Positions 46,212 to 55,935 of a stretch of DNA of 64,000 bases are shown piece by piece. How positions within the stretch are numbered: the stretch's first letter is position 1; every line of letters starts with the position of its first letter. A program made the position numbers and the translations under genes. A model generated the notes under the pieces. That model ran no database searches and was not told the origin of the DNA. It saw only the letters and a list, made by a program, of their open reading frames with translations. Location: positions 496,001-560,000 of the forward strand of contig NZ_CADIJX010000002.1 in assembly GCF_902859625.1 (NCBI RefSeq). Reading direction: 5' to 3'. This DNA comes from Achromobacter pestifer (lineage in GTDB: Bacteria > Pseudomonadota > Gammaproteobacteria > Burkholderiales > Burkholderiaceae_B).

Positions 46212-47192
46212 ATGAAGATCCGCGTATTGGTATTGGCCGCGATGGCGGCGAGTGCCCTGAGTCTGCCCACGCCGGGCCTTGCGCAGGCGCAATCGGCCGA
46301 TTGGCCCACCAAGCCCCTGCGCCTGCTGGTCGGGTCCGCGCCCGGCGGCGGCACGGACGCCATGGCGCGCGCGGTGGCCGACAGGCTTGGGCCGATGCTC
46401 AAGCAGACGGTGGTGGTCGAGAACAAGCCCGGCGCGTCCAATACGCTGGCCGCCGACCTGGCCGCAAAGTCCGCGGACAACCACACCATGGTGATGGGTG
46501 TGTCGACCGCGCATGCGATCGCACCGCATCTGCTGAAGCTGGGCTACGACAATGACCGCGACCTGACGCCCGTGGTGTTCGTGGGCGCCGTGCCCAATAT
46601 CCTGGTGGTCAACAATCAGGTGCCCGCGCAGTCGGTGCAGGAACTGATTGCGCTGTTGAAGCGCAAACCGGGTGAATACAACTTCGCCAGTAGCGGTTCG
46701 GGCAGCACCCAGCATATCGCCGCCGAACTGTTCAAGGACGCCACGGGCGTGCAGATGACGCATATCCCGTACCGGGGCAGTGGCCCGGCCATGGTGGACC
46801 TGATGGGCGGGCAGGTGCAGATCGCCTTTGAAACCGCGTCGTCCGTCATCCCGCATATCAAAAGCGGCAAGGTGCGCGCGCTGGCCGTGCTGAGCGCCCG
46901 TCGCAACGCCCAGTTGCCCGATGTGCCCACGATGGCCGAAGCCGGCGTGCCCGGCGTCGAAATGAGCGCCTGGTACGGCATCTACATGCCCAGCGCCACG
47001 CCCGCCGCCATCCAGAAGCGCATCCATGACGACGTCAACCAGATTCTGGCGCTGCCCGAAACGCAGAGCCGTTTGCTGGCCATTGGCGCCGACATCACGC
47101 CGATGAGCCAGGAACAGTTCGCGCAGTTCCACAAGGCCGAAAACCAGCGTTACGCCGGCATCATCAAGAAGAACAACATTTCCGTGGAATGA
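46212..47192 (+). CDS. Bug/TctC family solute receptor of the sugar-acid operon
   Basis: This is a 326-residue periplasmic receptor with a signal peptide of about 26 residues (MKIRVLVLAAMAASAL... ending GLAQA). Bug motifs are WPTKPLRLLVGSAPGGGTDAMAR, VVVENKPGASNTLAA and YNFASSGSGSTQHIAAE. ATG 46212 has AGGAG upstream and gives the correct signal peptide; the longer frame to 46104 lacks one. It is the first gene before PdxA-like, dehydratase and aldolase genes, so it probably delivers an aldonic or similar acid. Confidence 0.9.
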   Translation: MKIRVLVLAAMAASALSLPTPGLAQAQSADWPTKPLRLLVGSAPGGGTDAMARAVADRLGPMLKQTVVVENKPGASNTLAADLAAKSADNHTMVMGVSTAHAIAPHLLKLGYDNDRDLTPVVFVGAVPNILVVNNQVPAQSVQELIALLKRKPGEYNFASSGSGSTQHIAAELFKDATGVQMTHIPYRGSGPAMVDLMGGQVQIAFETASSVIPHIKSGKVRALAVLSARRNAQLPDVPTMAEAGVPGVEMSAWYGIYMPSATPAAIQKRIHDDVNQILALPETQSRLLAIGADITPMSQEQFAQFHKAENQRYAGIIKKNNISVE

Positions 47193-47196
47193 CCGC

Positions 47197-48225
47197 ATGA
47201 ATACGCAGCAGAAACCCGTTATTGCCCTGACCCTGGGCGATCCTGCCGGCATAGGGGCCGAACTGATTGCCCGCCTGCTGGCCCGGCCCGAGGCCTGCCA
47301 ACTGGCCAACATCGTGCTGGTGGGCGATGCCTGGCTGTGGCAAGAAGGCCAGCGCGTGGCGGGGGTTCAGATTCAGACGCGCACCGTGGATCGCATCGAC
47401 GCGGTGCGTGAGCGGCCGGATACGGACCTGCCGGCCTGGCTGCCGATGGAGACCGTGCGCCCCGAGCAGGTGGCGGTGGGTCAGCCGCAGGCCGCGGGCG
47501 GCGCGTCGGTGTTGCGTGTGCTGGACGCCTGCATGGACGCTGCGCGCAACGGGCATGTCGATGCCATCTGCTTTGCGCCGCTGAACAAGTTCGCCATGAA
47601 GCTGGGCGGCCTGAAGCACGACGACGAACTGCACCACTTCGCGCAGTACTTGGGCGTGACCGGCTACTTCTGTGAATTCAATACGTTGGGCGATCTTTGG
47701 ACGTCGCGGGTGTCCTCGCATATTCCGCTGAAAGACGCCGCGGCGGCGCTGAGCGTTGACGGCATCAAGGCGGCCACGCGGCTGATCTACCGGTCGTTGC
47801 AGGCCAACGGCGTGGCCGCGCCGCGGGTGGCCGTGGCCGCCTTCAATCCGCACGGCGGCGACGGCGGCACCTGCGGCCGCGAAGAGGTCGACATCATCGC
47901 GCCGGCCGTGCGGCAACTGAACGAGGAAGGGTTGCCCGTGCAGGGACCGTTTCCGGCCGACACCATTTTCCTGAAGGCGCAAGCCGGCGAATTTCAGGCG
48001 ATCGTCACCATGTATCACGATCAAGGGCAGATCGCGATCAAGCTGCTTGGTTTTTCGCGTGGGGTGACGGTGCAGGGCGGGCTGCCCATTCCCATCACCA
48101 CGCCGGCTCACGGCACCGCCTACGACATCGCCGGTCAGGGCCGCGCCAACGTGGATGCCACCTGGCAGGCCTTCCTGATTGCGTGCCGCATGGGCGTCTC
48201 GCACCGCATCTCCTCTTTCAAGTAG
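47197..48225 (+). CDS. PdxA-family dehydrogenase (PdxA2-like)
   Basis: This is a 342-residue NAD-dependent decarboxylating dehydrogenase of the 4-hydroxythreonine-4-phosphate dehydrogenase family. Motifs are IALTLGDPAGIGAELIA, SSHIPLKDAAAAL, AAFNPHGGDGG with the metal histidine, and VTMYHDQGQIAIKLLGF with GTAYDIAGQGRA. In this operon it is unlikely to be the vitamin B6 enzyme, and the housekeeping pdxJ lies 35 kb away. PdxA2-type paralogues act on phosphorylated or free sugar-acid derivatives. The substrate is unknown. Confidence 0.87.
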   Translation: MNTQQKPVIALTLGDPAGIGAELIARLLARPEACQLANIVLVGDAWLWQEGQRVAGVQIQTRTVDRIDAVRERPDTDLPAWLPMETVRPEQVAVGQPQAAGGASVLRVLDACMDAARNGHVDAICFAPLNKFAMKLGGLKHDDELHHFAQYLGVTGYFCEFNTLGDLWTSRVSSHIPLKDAAAALSVDGIKAATRLIYRSLQANGVAAPRVAVAAFNPHGGDGGTCGREEVDIIAPAVRQLNEEGLPVQGPFPADTIFLKAQAGEFQAIVTMYHDQGQIAIKLLGFSRGVTVQGGLPIPITTPAHGTAYDIAGQGRANVDATWQAFLIACRMGVSHRISSFK

Positions 48226-48234
48226 GAATCCGAC

Positions 48235-49407
48235 ATGAAGATCAAATCCGTCCGTGCCCGTGTTTTTGAATGGACCGGCAAGACCGTGCCGCCCCAAGGA
48301 AATTTCTGCTCCAACGCCATGGACCTGCTGTATTCCAAGCAGGAAACCATGAGTACGTTCCGCTTTCACGGCTGGACCGTCGTCGAAGTGGAAACGGACG
48401 ACGGCATCGTGGGTCTGGGCAATGTGGCGCTGGCCCCGCGTGTGGCCAAGGCCATCATCGACCAATACTTGGCGCCGCTGGTGGTGGGGCAGGACCCATG
48501 GGACTACGAATACCTGTGGCAGCGCATGTACCGGGCGACGCACGCCTGGGGCCGCAAAGGCGTGACGATGGCCGCGATCTCCGGTGTGGACCTGGCTATC
48601 TGGGACATCCTGGGCAAGTCGGTGGGCAAGCCGGTCTTCAAACTGCTGGGCGGCCGCACGAAGGAGAAGATTCCCGTTTACTACTCCAAGCTGTACCGCA
48701 CGGATCTGAAGGCCATGCAGGACGAAGCGCAGACCTATCTGGACCAGGGCTTCACGGCGTTCAAGATGCGCTTTGGCTACGGGCCGGCGCACTTGCAGAA
48801 GGGCGTGAGCGAGAACCTGAAGTCGGTGGCGGCGGTGCGCGAAGTCATCGGGTATGACACCGACCTGATGCTGGAATGCTATATGGGCTGGAACCTGGAA
48901 TACGCCAAGCGCATGCTGCCCAAGCTTGAAAAATATGAACCGCGTTGGTTGGAGGAGCCGGTCATCGCGGACGATATCGACGGCTATGCGGAGCTGAACC
49001 AGCTGACGTCGATTCCGATCTCAGGCGGCGAACACGAGTTTTCGCTGTACGGGTTCAAGCAGTTGCTGGACCGCAAGGCGGTGTCGGTGGTGCAGTACGA
49101 CACGAACCGCGTGGGCGGCATCACGGCGGCGCACAAGATCAACGCCCTGTGCGAGGCCTATAGCGTGCCGGTGGTGCCGCACGCCGGCCAGATGCACAAC
49201 TACCATCTGACGATGAGCACGCTGGCCTCGCCCATGAGCGAGTATTTCCCGATGTTCGATGTGGAAGTCGGCAATGAGCTCTTCTATTACATCTTCGACG
49301 GCGAACCCGTGGCCAAGGAAGGCTTCATCGATCTGGATGACAACAAGCCAGGTCTGGGGCTGACCCTGAAGACCGAGTACCTGAACGATTTCAACATCAT
49401 TGAGTAA
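48235..49407 (+). CDS. Enolase superfamily (mandelate racemase family) sugar-acid dehydratase, rhamnonate-dehydratase-like
   Basis: This is a 390-residue enolase-superfamily protein with an N-terminal capping domain ([19 protein letters not shown]) and a TIM barrel. Expected metal ligands are E214 ([10 protein letters not shown]), E240 (WLEEPV) and E266 (GGEHE), with the barrel histidine in [12 protein letters not shown]. The GGEHE and PHxxxxHNYH patterns match L-rhamnonate dehydratase and relatives. The first ligand is Glu where the family, as I recall it, has Asp. It should dehydrate an aldonic acid to a 2-keto-3-deoxy acid, fed to the next gene product. Confidence 0.85.
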   Translation: MKIKSVRARVFEWTGKTVPPQGNFCSNAMDLLYSKQETMSTFRFHGWTVVEVETDDGIVGLGNVALAPRVAKAIIDQYLAPLVVGQDPWDYEYLWQRMYRATHAWGRKGVTMAAISGVDLAIWDILGKSVGKPVFKLLGGRTKEKIPVYYSKLYRTDLKAMQDEAQTYLDQGFTAFKMRFGYGPAHLQKGVSENLKSVAAVREVIGYDTDLMLECYMGWNLEYAKRMLPKLEKYEPRWLEEPVIADDIDGYAELNQLTSIPISGGEHEFSLYGFKQLLDRKAVSVVQYDTNRVGGITAAHKINALCEAYSVPVVPHAGQMHNYHLTMSTLASPMSEYFPMFDVEVGNELFYYIFDGEPVAKEGFIDLDDNKPGLGLTLKTEYLNDFNIIE

Positions 49408-49414
49408 ACCCGCC

Positions 49415-50344
49415 ATGACGACAATCCAGGCGCCGCGCTATCGCGGCATTTTCCCGGTGGTGCCCACCCCTTTCACGGAATCGGGCGACCTGGACCTGCC
49501 CAGCCAGAAGCGCGCGGTGGACTTCATGATCGATTCGGGCGTGGATGGACTGTGCATCCTGGCCAACTTCTCCGAACAGTTCGTGCTGTCGGACGAGGAA
49601 CGCGAGGTGCTGGCCCGGACCATCCTGGAGCACGTGGCGGGCCGTGTGCCCGTCATCGTCACGACCACGCACTTCAGCACCCGCATCTGCGCGGCGCGCA
49701 GCCGGCGCGCGCAGGAGCTGGGCGCAGCCATGCTGATGATCATGCCGCCTTACCATGGGGCCACGATCCGGGTATCCGACGCGCAGGTCGAGGCTTTTTT
49801 CCAGCAGGTGTCGGATGCGGTGGACATTCCCATCATGATCCAGGACGCGCCGGTGGCGGGTACGCCGTTGTCGGCCGCGCTGCTGGCGAAGATGGCGCGC
49901 GAGATCCAACACGTGTCTTACTTCAAGATTGAAACCGCGGGCGCGGCCTCCAAGCTGCGCGACCTGATCGCGCTGGGCGGAGATGCCGTGGAAGGCCCTT
50001 GGGACGGCGAGGAAGCCATCACCTTGTTGCCCGACCTGGACGCCGGCGCCACGGGCTCGATGACGGGCGGCGGCTTTGCGGACGGGATCCGGCCCATTAT
50101 CCAGGCGCACCAGGCCGGTCGGCGGGACGAAGCCTATCGCCTGTACGAGCGTTGGCTGCCGCTGATCAACTACGAAAACCGCCAGGGCGGCATCCTGACG
50201 GCCAAGGCGCTGATGAAGGCGGGTGGCGTGATCGATTGCGAGGCACCCCGGCATCCGTTCCCGCCCATGCGTGCCGAGGTCCGCCAGGGCCTGCTGGAAA
50301 CCGCCCGCAGGCTGGACCCCCTGGTCCTGCGCTGGGGCCGGTAA
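49415..50344 (+). CDS. Dihydrodipicolinate synthase / N-acetylneuraminate lyase family aldolase
   Basis: This is a 309-residue class I aldolase of the DapA/NanA family. It opens RGIFPVVPTPFTESGDLDL, has GLCILANFSEQFVLSDEER in place of the usual GTTGE motif, a PPYHGA motif with the active-site tyrosine and the Schiff-base Lys171 in YFKIETAGAASK. The unusual NFSEQF loop argues against a biosynthetic DapA. ATG 49415 is preferred over the TTG at 49400. After the dehydratase it probably cleaves or decarboxylates a 2-keto-3-deoxy sugar acid. Confidence 0.86.
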   Translation: MTTIQAPRYRGIFPVVPTPFTESGDLDLPSQKRAVDFMIDSGVDGLCILANFSEQFVLSDEEREVLARTILEHVAGRVPVIVTTTHFSTRICAARSRRAQELGAAMLMIMPPYHGATIRVSDAQVEAFFQQVSDAVDIPIMIQDAPVAGTPLSAALLAKMAREIQHVSYFKIETAGAASKLRDLIALGGDAVEGPWDGEEAITLLPDLDAGATGSMTGGGFADGIRPIIQAHQAGRRDEAYRLYERWLPLINYENRQGGILTAKALMKAGGVIDCEAPRHPFPPMRAEVRQGLLETARRLDPLVLRWGR

Positions 50345-50425
50345 TTCTCGAAACCCGAACACAGCGTTCCGCCTGACCGACCAAGCGAGCCCCCGCATGG
50401 CGGGTAAAATCCCTGACTATCGATC

Positions 50426-51364
50426 ATGTTGGGGGCTCGCGTGCAGCCGGTTATTTCAGTTCAAGGGTTATCCAAACGGTACGCCTCGGGATTTCAGGCG
50501 CTCAAGAGTGTCAACCTGGAAATCCAGCGGGGCGAGATCTTCGCCTTGCTTGGGCCAAACGGCGCGGGCAAGACGACGCTGATCAGCATCATCTGCGGCA
50601 TCGTCAACCCCAGCGACGGCCGGGTACTGGCCGACGGCCACGATATCGTGTCGGACTTCCGCGCCGCGCGTTCCAAGATCGGCCTGGTGCCGCAAGAGAT
50701 CTCCACCGACGCCTTTGAAAGCGTGTGGAACACCGTGACGTTCAGCCGTGGTTTGTTCGGCAAGCCGGCCAATCCCGCCTACATCGAAAAGGTGCTGCGC
50801 GACTTGTCCCTGTGGGATAAGAAGGACAGCCGCATCATGGCGCTGTCGGGTGGCATGAAGCGCCGCGTCATGATCGCCAAGGCGCTATCGCATGAACCCG
50901 CCATTCTGTTCCTGGACGAGCCCACGGCAGGCGTGGACGTGGAGCTGCGCCGTGGCATGTGGGAAATGGTGCGGCGGCTGCGCGAAAGCGGCGTCACCAT
51001 CATCCTGACCACGCACTACATCGAAGAAGCGCAGGAAATGGCCGACCGCATCGGTGTGATCCGCAAAGGCGAGATCATCCTGGTCGAAGAAAAGGACGCC
51101 CTGATGGCCAAGCTGGGCAAGCGCCAACTGAGCCTGACCTTGAAGGCGCCGCTGCCGGGCATCCCGACCGCGCTGGACGCCTATCAGCTGGACCTGTCCG
51201 CCGACGGCTATAAGCTGGTTTACACCTACGACAACCAGGGCGGCGGCCAGATGTCGCAGCTGCTGCACGACCTGAGCCGGCTTGAGATCGAATTCACGGA
51301 TCTGAATTCATCGGAAAGCTCGCTTGAGGATATCTTTGTCAGCCTGGTACACGGTCAATCATGA
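50426..51364 (+). CDS. yadG: ABC-2 type transporter ATPase, YadG-like
   Basis: This is a 312-residue ABC ATPase. Walker A GPNGAGKT, the signature [15 protein letters not shown], Walker [18 protein letters not shown] and switch His ([12 protein letters not shown]) are all present. SGGMKRR and DVELRRGMW with the ~310-residue length are close to E. coli YadG. ATG 50426 or GTG 50441 may be the start. It overlaps the permease gene by 4 nt. The role is export; the substrate is unknown. Confidence 0.9.
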   Translation: MLGARVQPVISVQGLSKRYASGFQALKSVNLEIQRGEIFALLGPNGAGKTTLISIICGIVNPSDGRVLADGHDIVSDFRAARSKIGLVPQEISTDAFESVWNTVTFSRGLFGKPANPAYIEKVLRDLSLWDKKDSRIMALSGGMKRRVMIAKALSHEPAILFLDEPTAGVDVELRRGMWEMVRRLRESGVTIILTTHYIEEAQEMADRIGVIRKGEIILVEEKDALMAKLGKRQLSLTLKAPLPGIPTALDAYQLDLSADGYKLVYTYDNQGGGQMSQLLHDLSRLEIEFTDLNSSESSLEDIFVSLVHGQS

Positions 51365-52122
51365 ACTTCTACGCCATCCGCGCTATCTATCTGTTTGAAA
51401 TGGCCCGTGCCTGGCGCACGTTGATGCAAAGCGTGTTGTCGCCAGTCATTTCCACGTCGCTGTATTTCGTGGTGTTCGGGTCGGCCATCGGTTCGCACAT
51501 GGTCGAAATCGACGGGGTGAGCTATGGCGCGTTCATCGTGCCCGGCATGATCATGCTGTCGCTGCTGACACAAAGCATCGCCAATGCGTCCTTTGGCATC
51601 TACATGCCCCGGTTTTCCGGCACCATCTACGAGATCCACTCGGCGCCGATCTCGTATGTGGAGATCGTCATGGGCTATGTGGGGGCCGCGGCCAGCAAGT
51701 CCATCATCCTGGGGCTGATCATGCTGGCTACCGCACGGCTGTTCGTGTCTTTCGAGGTCGCGCACCCGATCTGGATGCTGAGCTTCCTTGTGCTGACGGC
51801 CGTCACGTTCAGCCTGTTCGGCTTCATCATCGGCGTCTGGGCCGACGGCTTCGAGAAGTTGCAGATCATCCCGCTGATGATCATCACGCCGCTGACCTTC
51901 CTGGGGGGCACCTTCTATTCGATCAAGATGCTGCCGCCGTTCTGGCAAACGGCTACCTTGTTCAATCCGGTGGTGTACCTGGTCAGCGGCTTTCGCTGGG
52001 CGTTCTACGGCGTGTCAGACGTCAGCCTGGGCGTCAGCGTTGGCATGACCCTGGTGTTCCTCTTTGCCTGCCTGATCGGGGTGCGCTGGATCTTCAAGAC
52101 GGGTTACCGCCTGAAGACCTGA
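51361..52122 (+). CDS. yadH: ABC-2 type transporter permease, YadH-like
   Basis: This is a 253-residue ABC-2 family permease with six hydrophobic segments. The pattern [34 protein letters not shown] and [17 protein letters not shown] followed by [17 protein letters not shown] is the ABC-2 signature of the YadH/NodJ type. Its ATG overlaps the ATPase stop. It converges directly on the GST gene with no spacer. Confidence 0.91.
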   Translation: MNFYAIRAIYLFEMARAWRTLMQSVLSPVISTSLYFVVFGSAIGSHMVEIDGVSYGAFIVPGMIMLSLLTQSIANASFGIYMPRFSGTIYEIHSAPISYVEIVMGYVGAAASKSIILGLIMLATARLFVSFEVAHPIWMLSFLVLTAVTFSLFGFIIGVWADGFEKLQIIPLMIITPLTFLGGTFYSIKMLPPFWQTATLFNPVVYLVSGFRWAFYGVSDVSLGVSVGMTLVFLFACLIGVRWIFKTGYRLKT

Positions 52123-52821
52123 TCAACCCATGGCCGTGGGCGCGCGGCGGGCCAAGCCGTCGAAGGCATCCAGCAGCCGTTCGCGCCACGCATGGACGGG
52201 GTCGTCCTCGGCCAGTAATTCCAGCGGGCTGGTGCAGCGGGCCCACATGAACAGGCCGAAGACCGCGTAGTCGGCGTAGGCGTGCTGCTCACCCGACAGA
52301 TAGTGCTGTTTGCCCAGCGTCTGACGCAACGGCAGCAGCGCTGCCCGCAGCGCGGTGATCTGCTCGGTGTAGCCCGCCGGCAGGTCTTCCAGCCTGCCAA
52401 AGCGCTTTTCTCGCGTGGTCCGGAAGTAGTCCTGGTCCTTCTCGTGGATCAGGCCATGAATGGCGGGCAGCAGCAGGCGAGCCAGAACCGGCACCAGCGT
52501 CGTATCGCCCCAGGCATTCGCAAACAGGCTGACCGCGCGACCCCCCGTGCCGCCAAACAGCGATGGCCGTTCAGGAAAGGTGTCTTCCAGGTAGCAGGCG
52601 ATCTGCCACGAATCACTGACGACATGAGTGCCGTGAACCAGCACGGGAACCAGCTTCTGGCCGGAAAAGTCGATCGCTTCTTTTTCCGTGAAATGCCAGG
52701 GCACGGTCGTGGCGGACAGGCCCTTGTGGGCAAGCGCCATGTGTGTTTTCCAGCAGTGCGGGCTGAAACGTAGCGACGAGTCGGCGCCAGCCAGGTCATA
52801 GAGGGTGAGATCCGGGGTCAA
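52123..52821 (-). CDS. Glutathione S-transferase family protein
   Basis: This is a 232-residue GST-like protein. The N-terminal thioredoxin fold includes LRFSPHCWKTHMALAHKGL (a Cys in place of Tyr/Ser) and KLVPVLVHGTHVVSDSWQIACYLEDTF, the typical substrate/GSH-binding part, and the C-terminal half is helical. The start is uncertain: TTG 52821 has AAGGAG 9 bases upstream and is my choice, because the longer frame to 52941 has a leader with no protein-like character. Similar proteins act in detoxification; substrate unknown. Confidence 0.83.
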   Translation of the reverse strand: MTPDLTLYDLAGADSSLRFSPHCWKTHMALAHKGLSATTVPWHFTEKEAIDFSGQKLVPVLVHGTHVVSDSWQIACYLEDTFPERPSLFGGTGGRAVSLFANAWGDTTLVPVLARLLLPAIHGLIHEKDQDYFRTTREKRFGRLEDLPAGYTEQITALRAALLPLRQTLGKQHYLSGEQHAYADYAVFGLFMWARCTSPLELLAEDDPVHAWRERLLDAFDGLARRAPTAMG

Positions 52822-52921
52822 GATACCGCGCTCCTTGGACGTGCATGTTGGGTGAGAACCGCAGCCAGGATACTGCTTTCTCCGGCGGGACGTGCACCCA
52901 GGGGTGAGCGGAGAGCCCAAG

Positions 52922-52955
52922 AAAAAGCGCCACGTGCCCAAGGGGCGCGTGGCGC
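52922..52955 (-). terminator. Rho-independent terminator of the DUF4168 gene
   Basis: On the minus strand the stem GCGCCACG/CGTGGCGC with an inner GCCC/GGGC stem is followed by TTTTT (plus-strand A run at 52922-52926). It lies about 30 bp after the stop of the DUF4168 gene. Confidence 0.82.
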
Positions 52956-52985
52956 AGGCCGGACAATCCCCGGTTCGGCCTTGGG

Positions 52986-53378
52986 TTATTTCGGAGCGCC
53001 CTGGCTCATGTTCATGACCTTCTGCTTCAACTGCGGATTCTGCTGCACGGCCTGGCCGATGCCATTGAATTCTTCGACGGTCAGTCCGTCAGCGCGAACC
53101 AATTGCACCATCTTGGCATCCGCTTCCTGGACGACCTTCTGCTTGGCTTCGTCCGACTTCGCGGCGTCGACCTTGGGACGATATTCGTCGACCACGCCGG
53201 ACACCTTCTGCGATGCAGATGCGAAGCGCTGCAATTGCTGATCAGTGGGCTGTTGAATGGCGGGGGCCATTTGCGGCTGAGCCGGCGGCTGGCTCGCGTT
53301 TTGCGCCAAGGCGGGGGCACCGGACAGCGCCGTCGTCAGAATGGCGGCGGATAGGAATGCGTAAGTGGAACGCTGCAT
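52986..53378 (-). CDS. DUF4168 domain exported protein
   Basis: This is a 130-residue secreted protein. A signal peptide (MQRSTYAFLSAAILTTALSG, ending ALAQ) is followed by a Gln/Pro-rich stretch and a DUF4168 domain (DQQLQRFASASQKVSGVVDEY, ADGLTVEEFNGIGQAVQQNPQLKQKV). ATG 53378 has AAGGAGG in front; the upstream start at 53408 would disrupt the signal peptide. The function is unknown; related proteins are periplasmic. Confidence 0.87.
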   Translation of the reverse strand: MQRSTYAFLSAAILTTALSGAPALAQNASQPPAQPQMAPAIQQPTDQQLQRFASASQKVSGVVDEYRPKVDAAKSDEAKQKVVQEADAKMVQLVRADGLTVEEFNGIGQAVQQNPQLKQKVMNMSQGAPK

Positions 53379-53644
53379 GAAACCTCCTTGTTCCGGATGA
53401 ATGTCCAATCATGATGACAAGCCGCCGCAGGGGGTTCAAGTTTCGCAATGTGTTTTCCTGTGTCGGCAGGCCACCGTAGCGCGCGCCGGCGCAGGAGGGC
53501 GGCGCCTGGGGCGCCGCAGAAACGTTTTCGCGCCATTCTGTGACATTGAGAGATCGTTTGCGCGGCCCGCATTGGCGCTGTCGGGGCCGCGAAACGCGCA
53601 GGAATTGCGGGCGGGCGGGTGCAGAGCCCGCCCGCGCGGCCGCT

Positions 53645-54826
53645 TTAGAGCAGCTCCAACGCGATGGCGGTGGCTTCCCCGCCGCCGATGCACAGCGTGG
53701 CCACGCCGCGCTTGCCGTTCGTGGCCTTCAGGGCGCCCAGCAGCGACACCATGATGCGCGCGCCGGATGCGCCGATGGGATGGCCGACCGCGCATGCGCC
53801 GCCGTGGATGTTGACCTTGTCACGCGGAATGTCGTGCTCTTTCATGGCCGCCATGGTGACTGCCGCGAAGGCTTCGTTGATCTCGAACAGGTCGACATCC
53901 GTGGTCTTCCAACCCACCTTGTCGTACAGCTTCTTGATGGCGCCCACGGGGGCGGTGGTGAACCATTCCGGTTCTTGCGCAAAGCTGGCGTGGCCGACGA
54001 TCTTCGCGATCGGCTTGCAACCCAGTTTCTTCGCGGTGGATTCCCGCATCAGGATCATCGCGGCGGCGCCGTCGGCATTGCCCGACGAGGATGCCGCCGT
54101 GATGGTGCCGTTCGCGGCGAAGGCGGGCTTGAGCGTGGGGATCTTCTCCACGTTGAGCTTTTGCGGGCGCTCGTCGCGGTCAATCACCGTATCGCCCTTC
54201 TTGGACTTGATGACGACGGGTACGGTTTCCCATTTCAGGGCGCCATCCTTGGCGGCGGTTTGTGCCCGCGATACGGATTCCACCGCGAACGCATCCTGCT
54301 CTTCGCGTGTGAAGCCGTACTTGGCGGCGCAGTCTTCGCCGAACGTGCCCATCGCGCGGCCCACTTGATAAGCGTCTTCCAGACCGTCCAGCATCATGTG
54401 GTCGTACATGGTGCCGTGGCCGATGCGGTAGCCGCCACGGGCCTTGGTCAACAGGTAGGGGGCGTTGGTCATGGATTCCATGCCGCCTGCCACGACCACG
54501 CCATGCGTGTCGGCAATGATGGCGTCGTGCGCGAGCATGGCGGCTTGCATGCCGGAGCCGCAGACTTTGGATACGGTGATGGCGCCGACAGAGCTGGGGA
54601 TGCCAGCCTTGATGGACGCCTGACGGGCAGGCGCCTGGCCTTGTCCTGCTTGCAACACGTTGCCCATCAGCACGGCATCGATCTGGTCGGGCTTCAAGCC
54701 AGCACGCTCGATGGCGGCGCTGATGGCGGTAGCACCCAACTCATTGGCGGACAGCGTGGAAAACTCGCCCTGGAAGGCAGCAAGCGGTGTGCGGACGGCA
54801 CTCACGATAACAATATGGTCAGTCAT
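53645..54826 (-). CDS. Acetyl-CoA acetyltransferase (thiolase)
   Basis: This is a 393-residue thiolase. The acylated nucleophile is Cys89 in VSKVCGSGMQA, the His is in GAVGHPIGASGAR and the second Cys lies in ATLCIGGGEA. It catalyses acetyl-CoA plus acetyl-CoA to acetoacetyl-CoA or the reverse. ATG 54826 gives MTDHIVIVSAVRTPL, with GGAGAG upstream; the longer frame is not needed. It may serve polyhydroxybutyrate or acid catabolism; no phaB lies beside it. Confidence 0.95.
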   Translation of the reverse strand: MTDHIVIVSAVRTPLAAFQGEFSTLSANELGATAISAAIERAGLKPDQIDAVLMGNVLQAGQGQAPARQASIKAGIPSSVGAITVSKVCGSGMQAAMLAHDAIIADTHGVVVAGGMESMTNAPYLLTKARGGYRIGHGTMYDHMMLDGLEDAYQVGRAMGTFGEDCAAKYGFTREEQDAFAVESVSRAQTAAKDGALKWETVPVVIKSKKGDTVIDRDERPQKLNVEKIPTLKPAFAANGTITAASSSGNADGAAAMILMRESTAKKLGCKPIAKIVGHASFAQEPEWFTTAPVGAIKKLYDKVGWKTTDVDLFEINEAFAAVTMAAMKEHDIPRDKVNIHGGACAVGHPIGASGARIMVSLLGALKATNGKRGVATLCIGGGEATAIALELL

Positions 54827-54970
54827 GCGAACTCTCCTATCGATAGGGAACAACCGAAAAAAAGGGGCGCACTTGCGGTGAATTCCCAAGGGCGGCGATG
54901 AGTGTCGCCCGTGGCTGCCGCGTGGCTTGTTTGCTGCGTATTGCGATGTCTGGCGCTGCGGGTGGGCGCC

Positions 54971-55732
54971 TCAATAGCCAAGCTCCAATGCAGTATAGAC
55001 GTGGCCTTGTCCTATCTGATAACCACAGTGAAACAGGTGTCCCTGCCTGAACTCGGGCGTTGCCGTGCGCACCAGCTGCATCTCCAGGCGCTGGCGGGAA
55101 GGGTCAATTCGGGTCAGGGAGACATCGGTGAAATCGAACTCGAAACGGGTCAGCGGATGCATGCATTTGTAGAACGCTTCCTTGGATGAGAAGAGCAGGG
55201 TGGTGAACTGCGCGCGCGTCAGCGCGCCGGGATCCATCTTGCGTTCCTCGGGCCGCATGCAGACCGATTCAATCGCTTCGACTTCGCGTTCGTTGGCGAT
55301 GGCCTCGATGTCGATCCCGATACCGCGCACCTCCCGTTTCCGGCCTATCGCCACGCCCACCAGCCGCCGGCTGTGGCTGATGGATCCGAGATAGCCGTCC
55401 GGCCAGATGGGTGACCGGTCTTTGGCCACGCCAACTTGTGTCGATGCCGAACCCAGCGAGGCGAGCAGGGCGGCGGCCAGTTCGCGGCCCGCCTGAAACT
55501 CCGCCTGCCTGCGCTTGCCGGGCGGCAGGTCATCGCGCCCCATCTCTTCGGGCGTGATTCGTCGCACTTGCTGGAGTAGGCGCGGTGTTACCGGAAACGG
55601 CGCCCAGGGATCCGGCGCCTCGTCTTGGTTCAGGACGGGCTGCCGCATGGAGCGTGTCCGAATCCGGATTTCATCGGGGTCAGCATCAGGCACGGAAAAC
55701 ACCGTTTTTGGGTCGAGAAAAATGGGGATCAA
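54971..55732 (-). CDS. Sfp/EntD-type 4-phosphopantetheinyl transferase
   Basis: This is a protein of up to 253 residues that attaches phosphopantetheine to carrier domains. The magnesium and CoA motifs are VRGIGIDIEAI and LFSSKEAFYKCMHPL, with the SISHSRRLVGVAI histidine region between. It belongs to the EntD/Sfp class, different from AcpS at 11970. The start is uncertain: TTG 55732, GTG 55702 or ATG 55648. It is divergent from the PAS-LuxR regulator and is 7 kb from the NRPS-like gene at the right edge, which it probably serves. Confidence 0.86.
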   Translation of the reverse strand: MIPIFLDPKTVFSVPDADPDEIRIRTRSMRQPVLNQDEAPDPWAPFPVTPRLLQQVRRITPEEMGRDDLPPGKRRQAEFQAGRELAAALLASLGSASTQVGVAKDRSPIWPDGYLGSISHSRRLVGVAIGRKREVRGIGIDIEAIANEREVEAIESVCMRPEERKMDPGALTRAQFTTLLFSSKEAFYKCMHPLTRFEFDFTDVSLTRIDPSRQRLEMQLVRTATPEFRQGHLFHCGYQIGQGHVYTALELGY

Positions 55733-55791
55733 TCGTACTGAAAAACAGAGGAATTACCCGTACTCCAGGGGGCGGGAAATTCAATTTCAAA

Positions 55792-55818
55792 CCGCCTGAA
55801 AAAGAGCATTCCAGGCGG
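55792..55818. promoter_or_regulatory. Dyad CCGCCTG-N13-CAGGCGG before the LuxR gene
   Basis: Seven-base arms at 55792-55798 and 55812-55818 with a 13-base spacer, just upstream of a TATACA -10-like element at about 55829. It could be an operator for the PPTase/LuxR divergent pair. Confidence 0.45.
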
Positions 55819-55935
55819 CAAATGCTTCTTATACACTAGCCGCTCGAAGCCCGTGCAGACAAGATTCGGGCCGCCAAAAACACGCTGCGGATTCCGCTGC
55901 GCAACGGCAAAACCGGCACTTACCGGGGAGACAAT

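Noticed and set aside
53379-53644. Possible gene in the gap between the DUF4168 gene and the thiolase gene
   Set aside because: Only Arg-rich short frames occur in the 266 bp; nothing beyond the DUF4168 ribosome site is supported.
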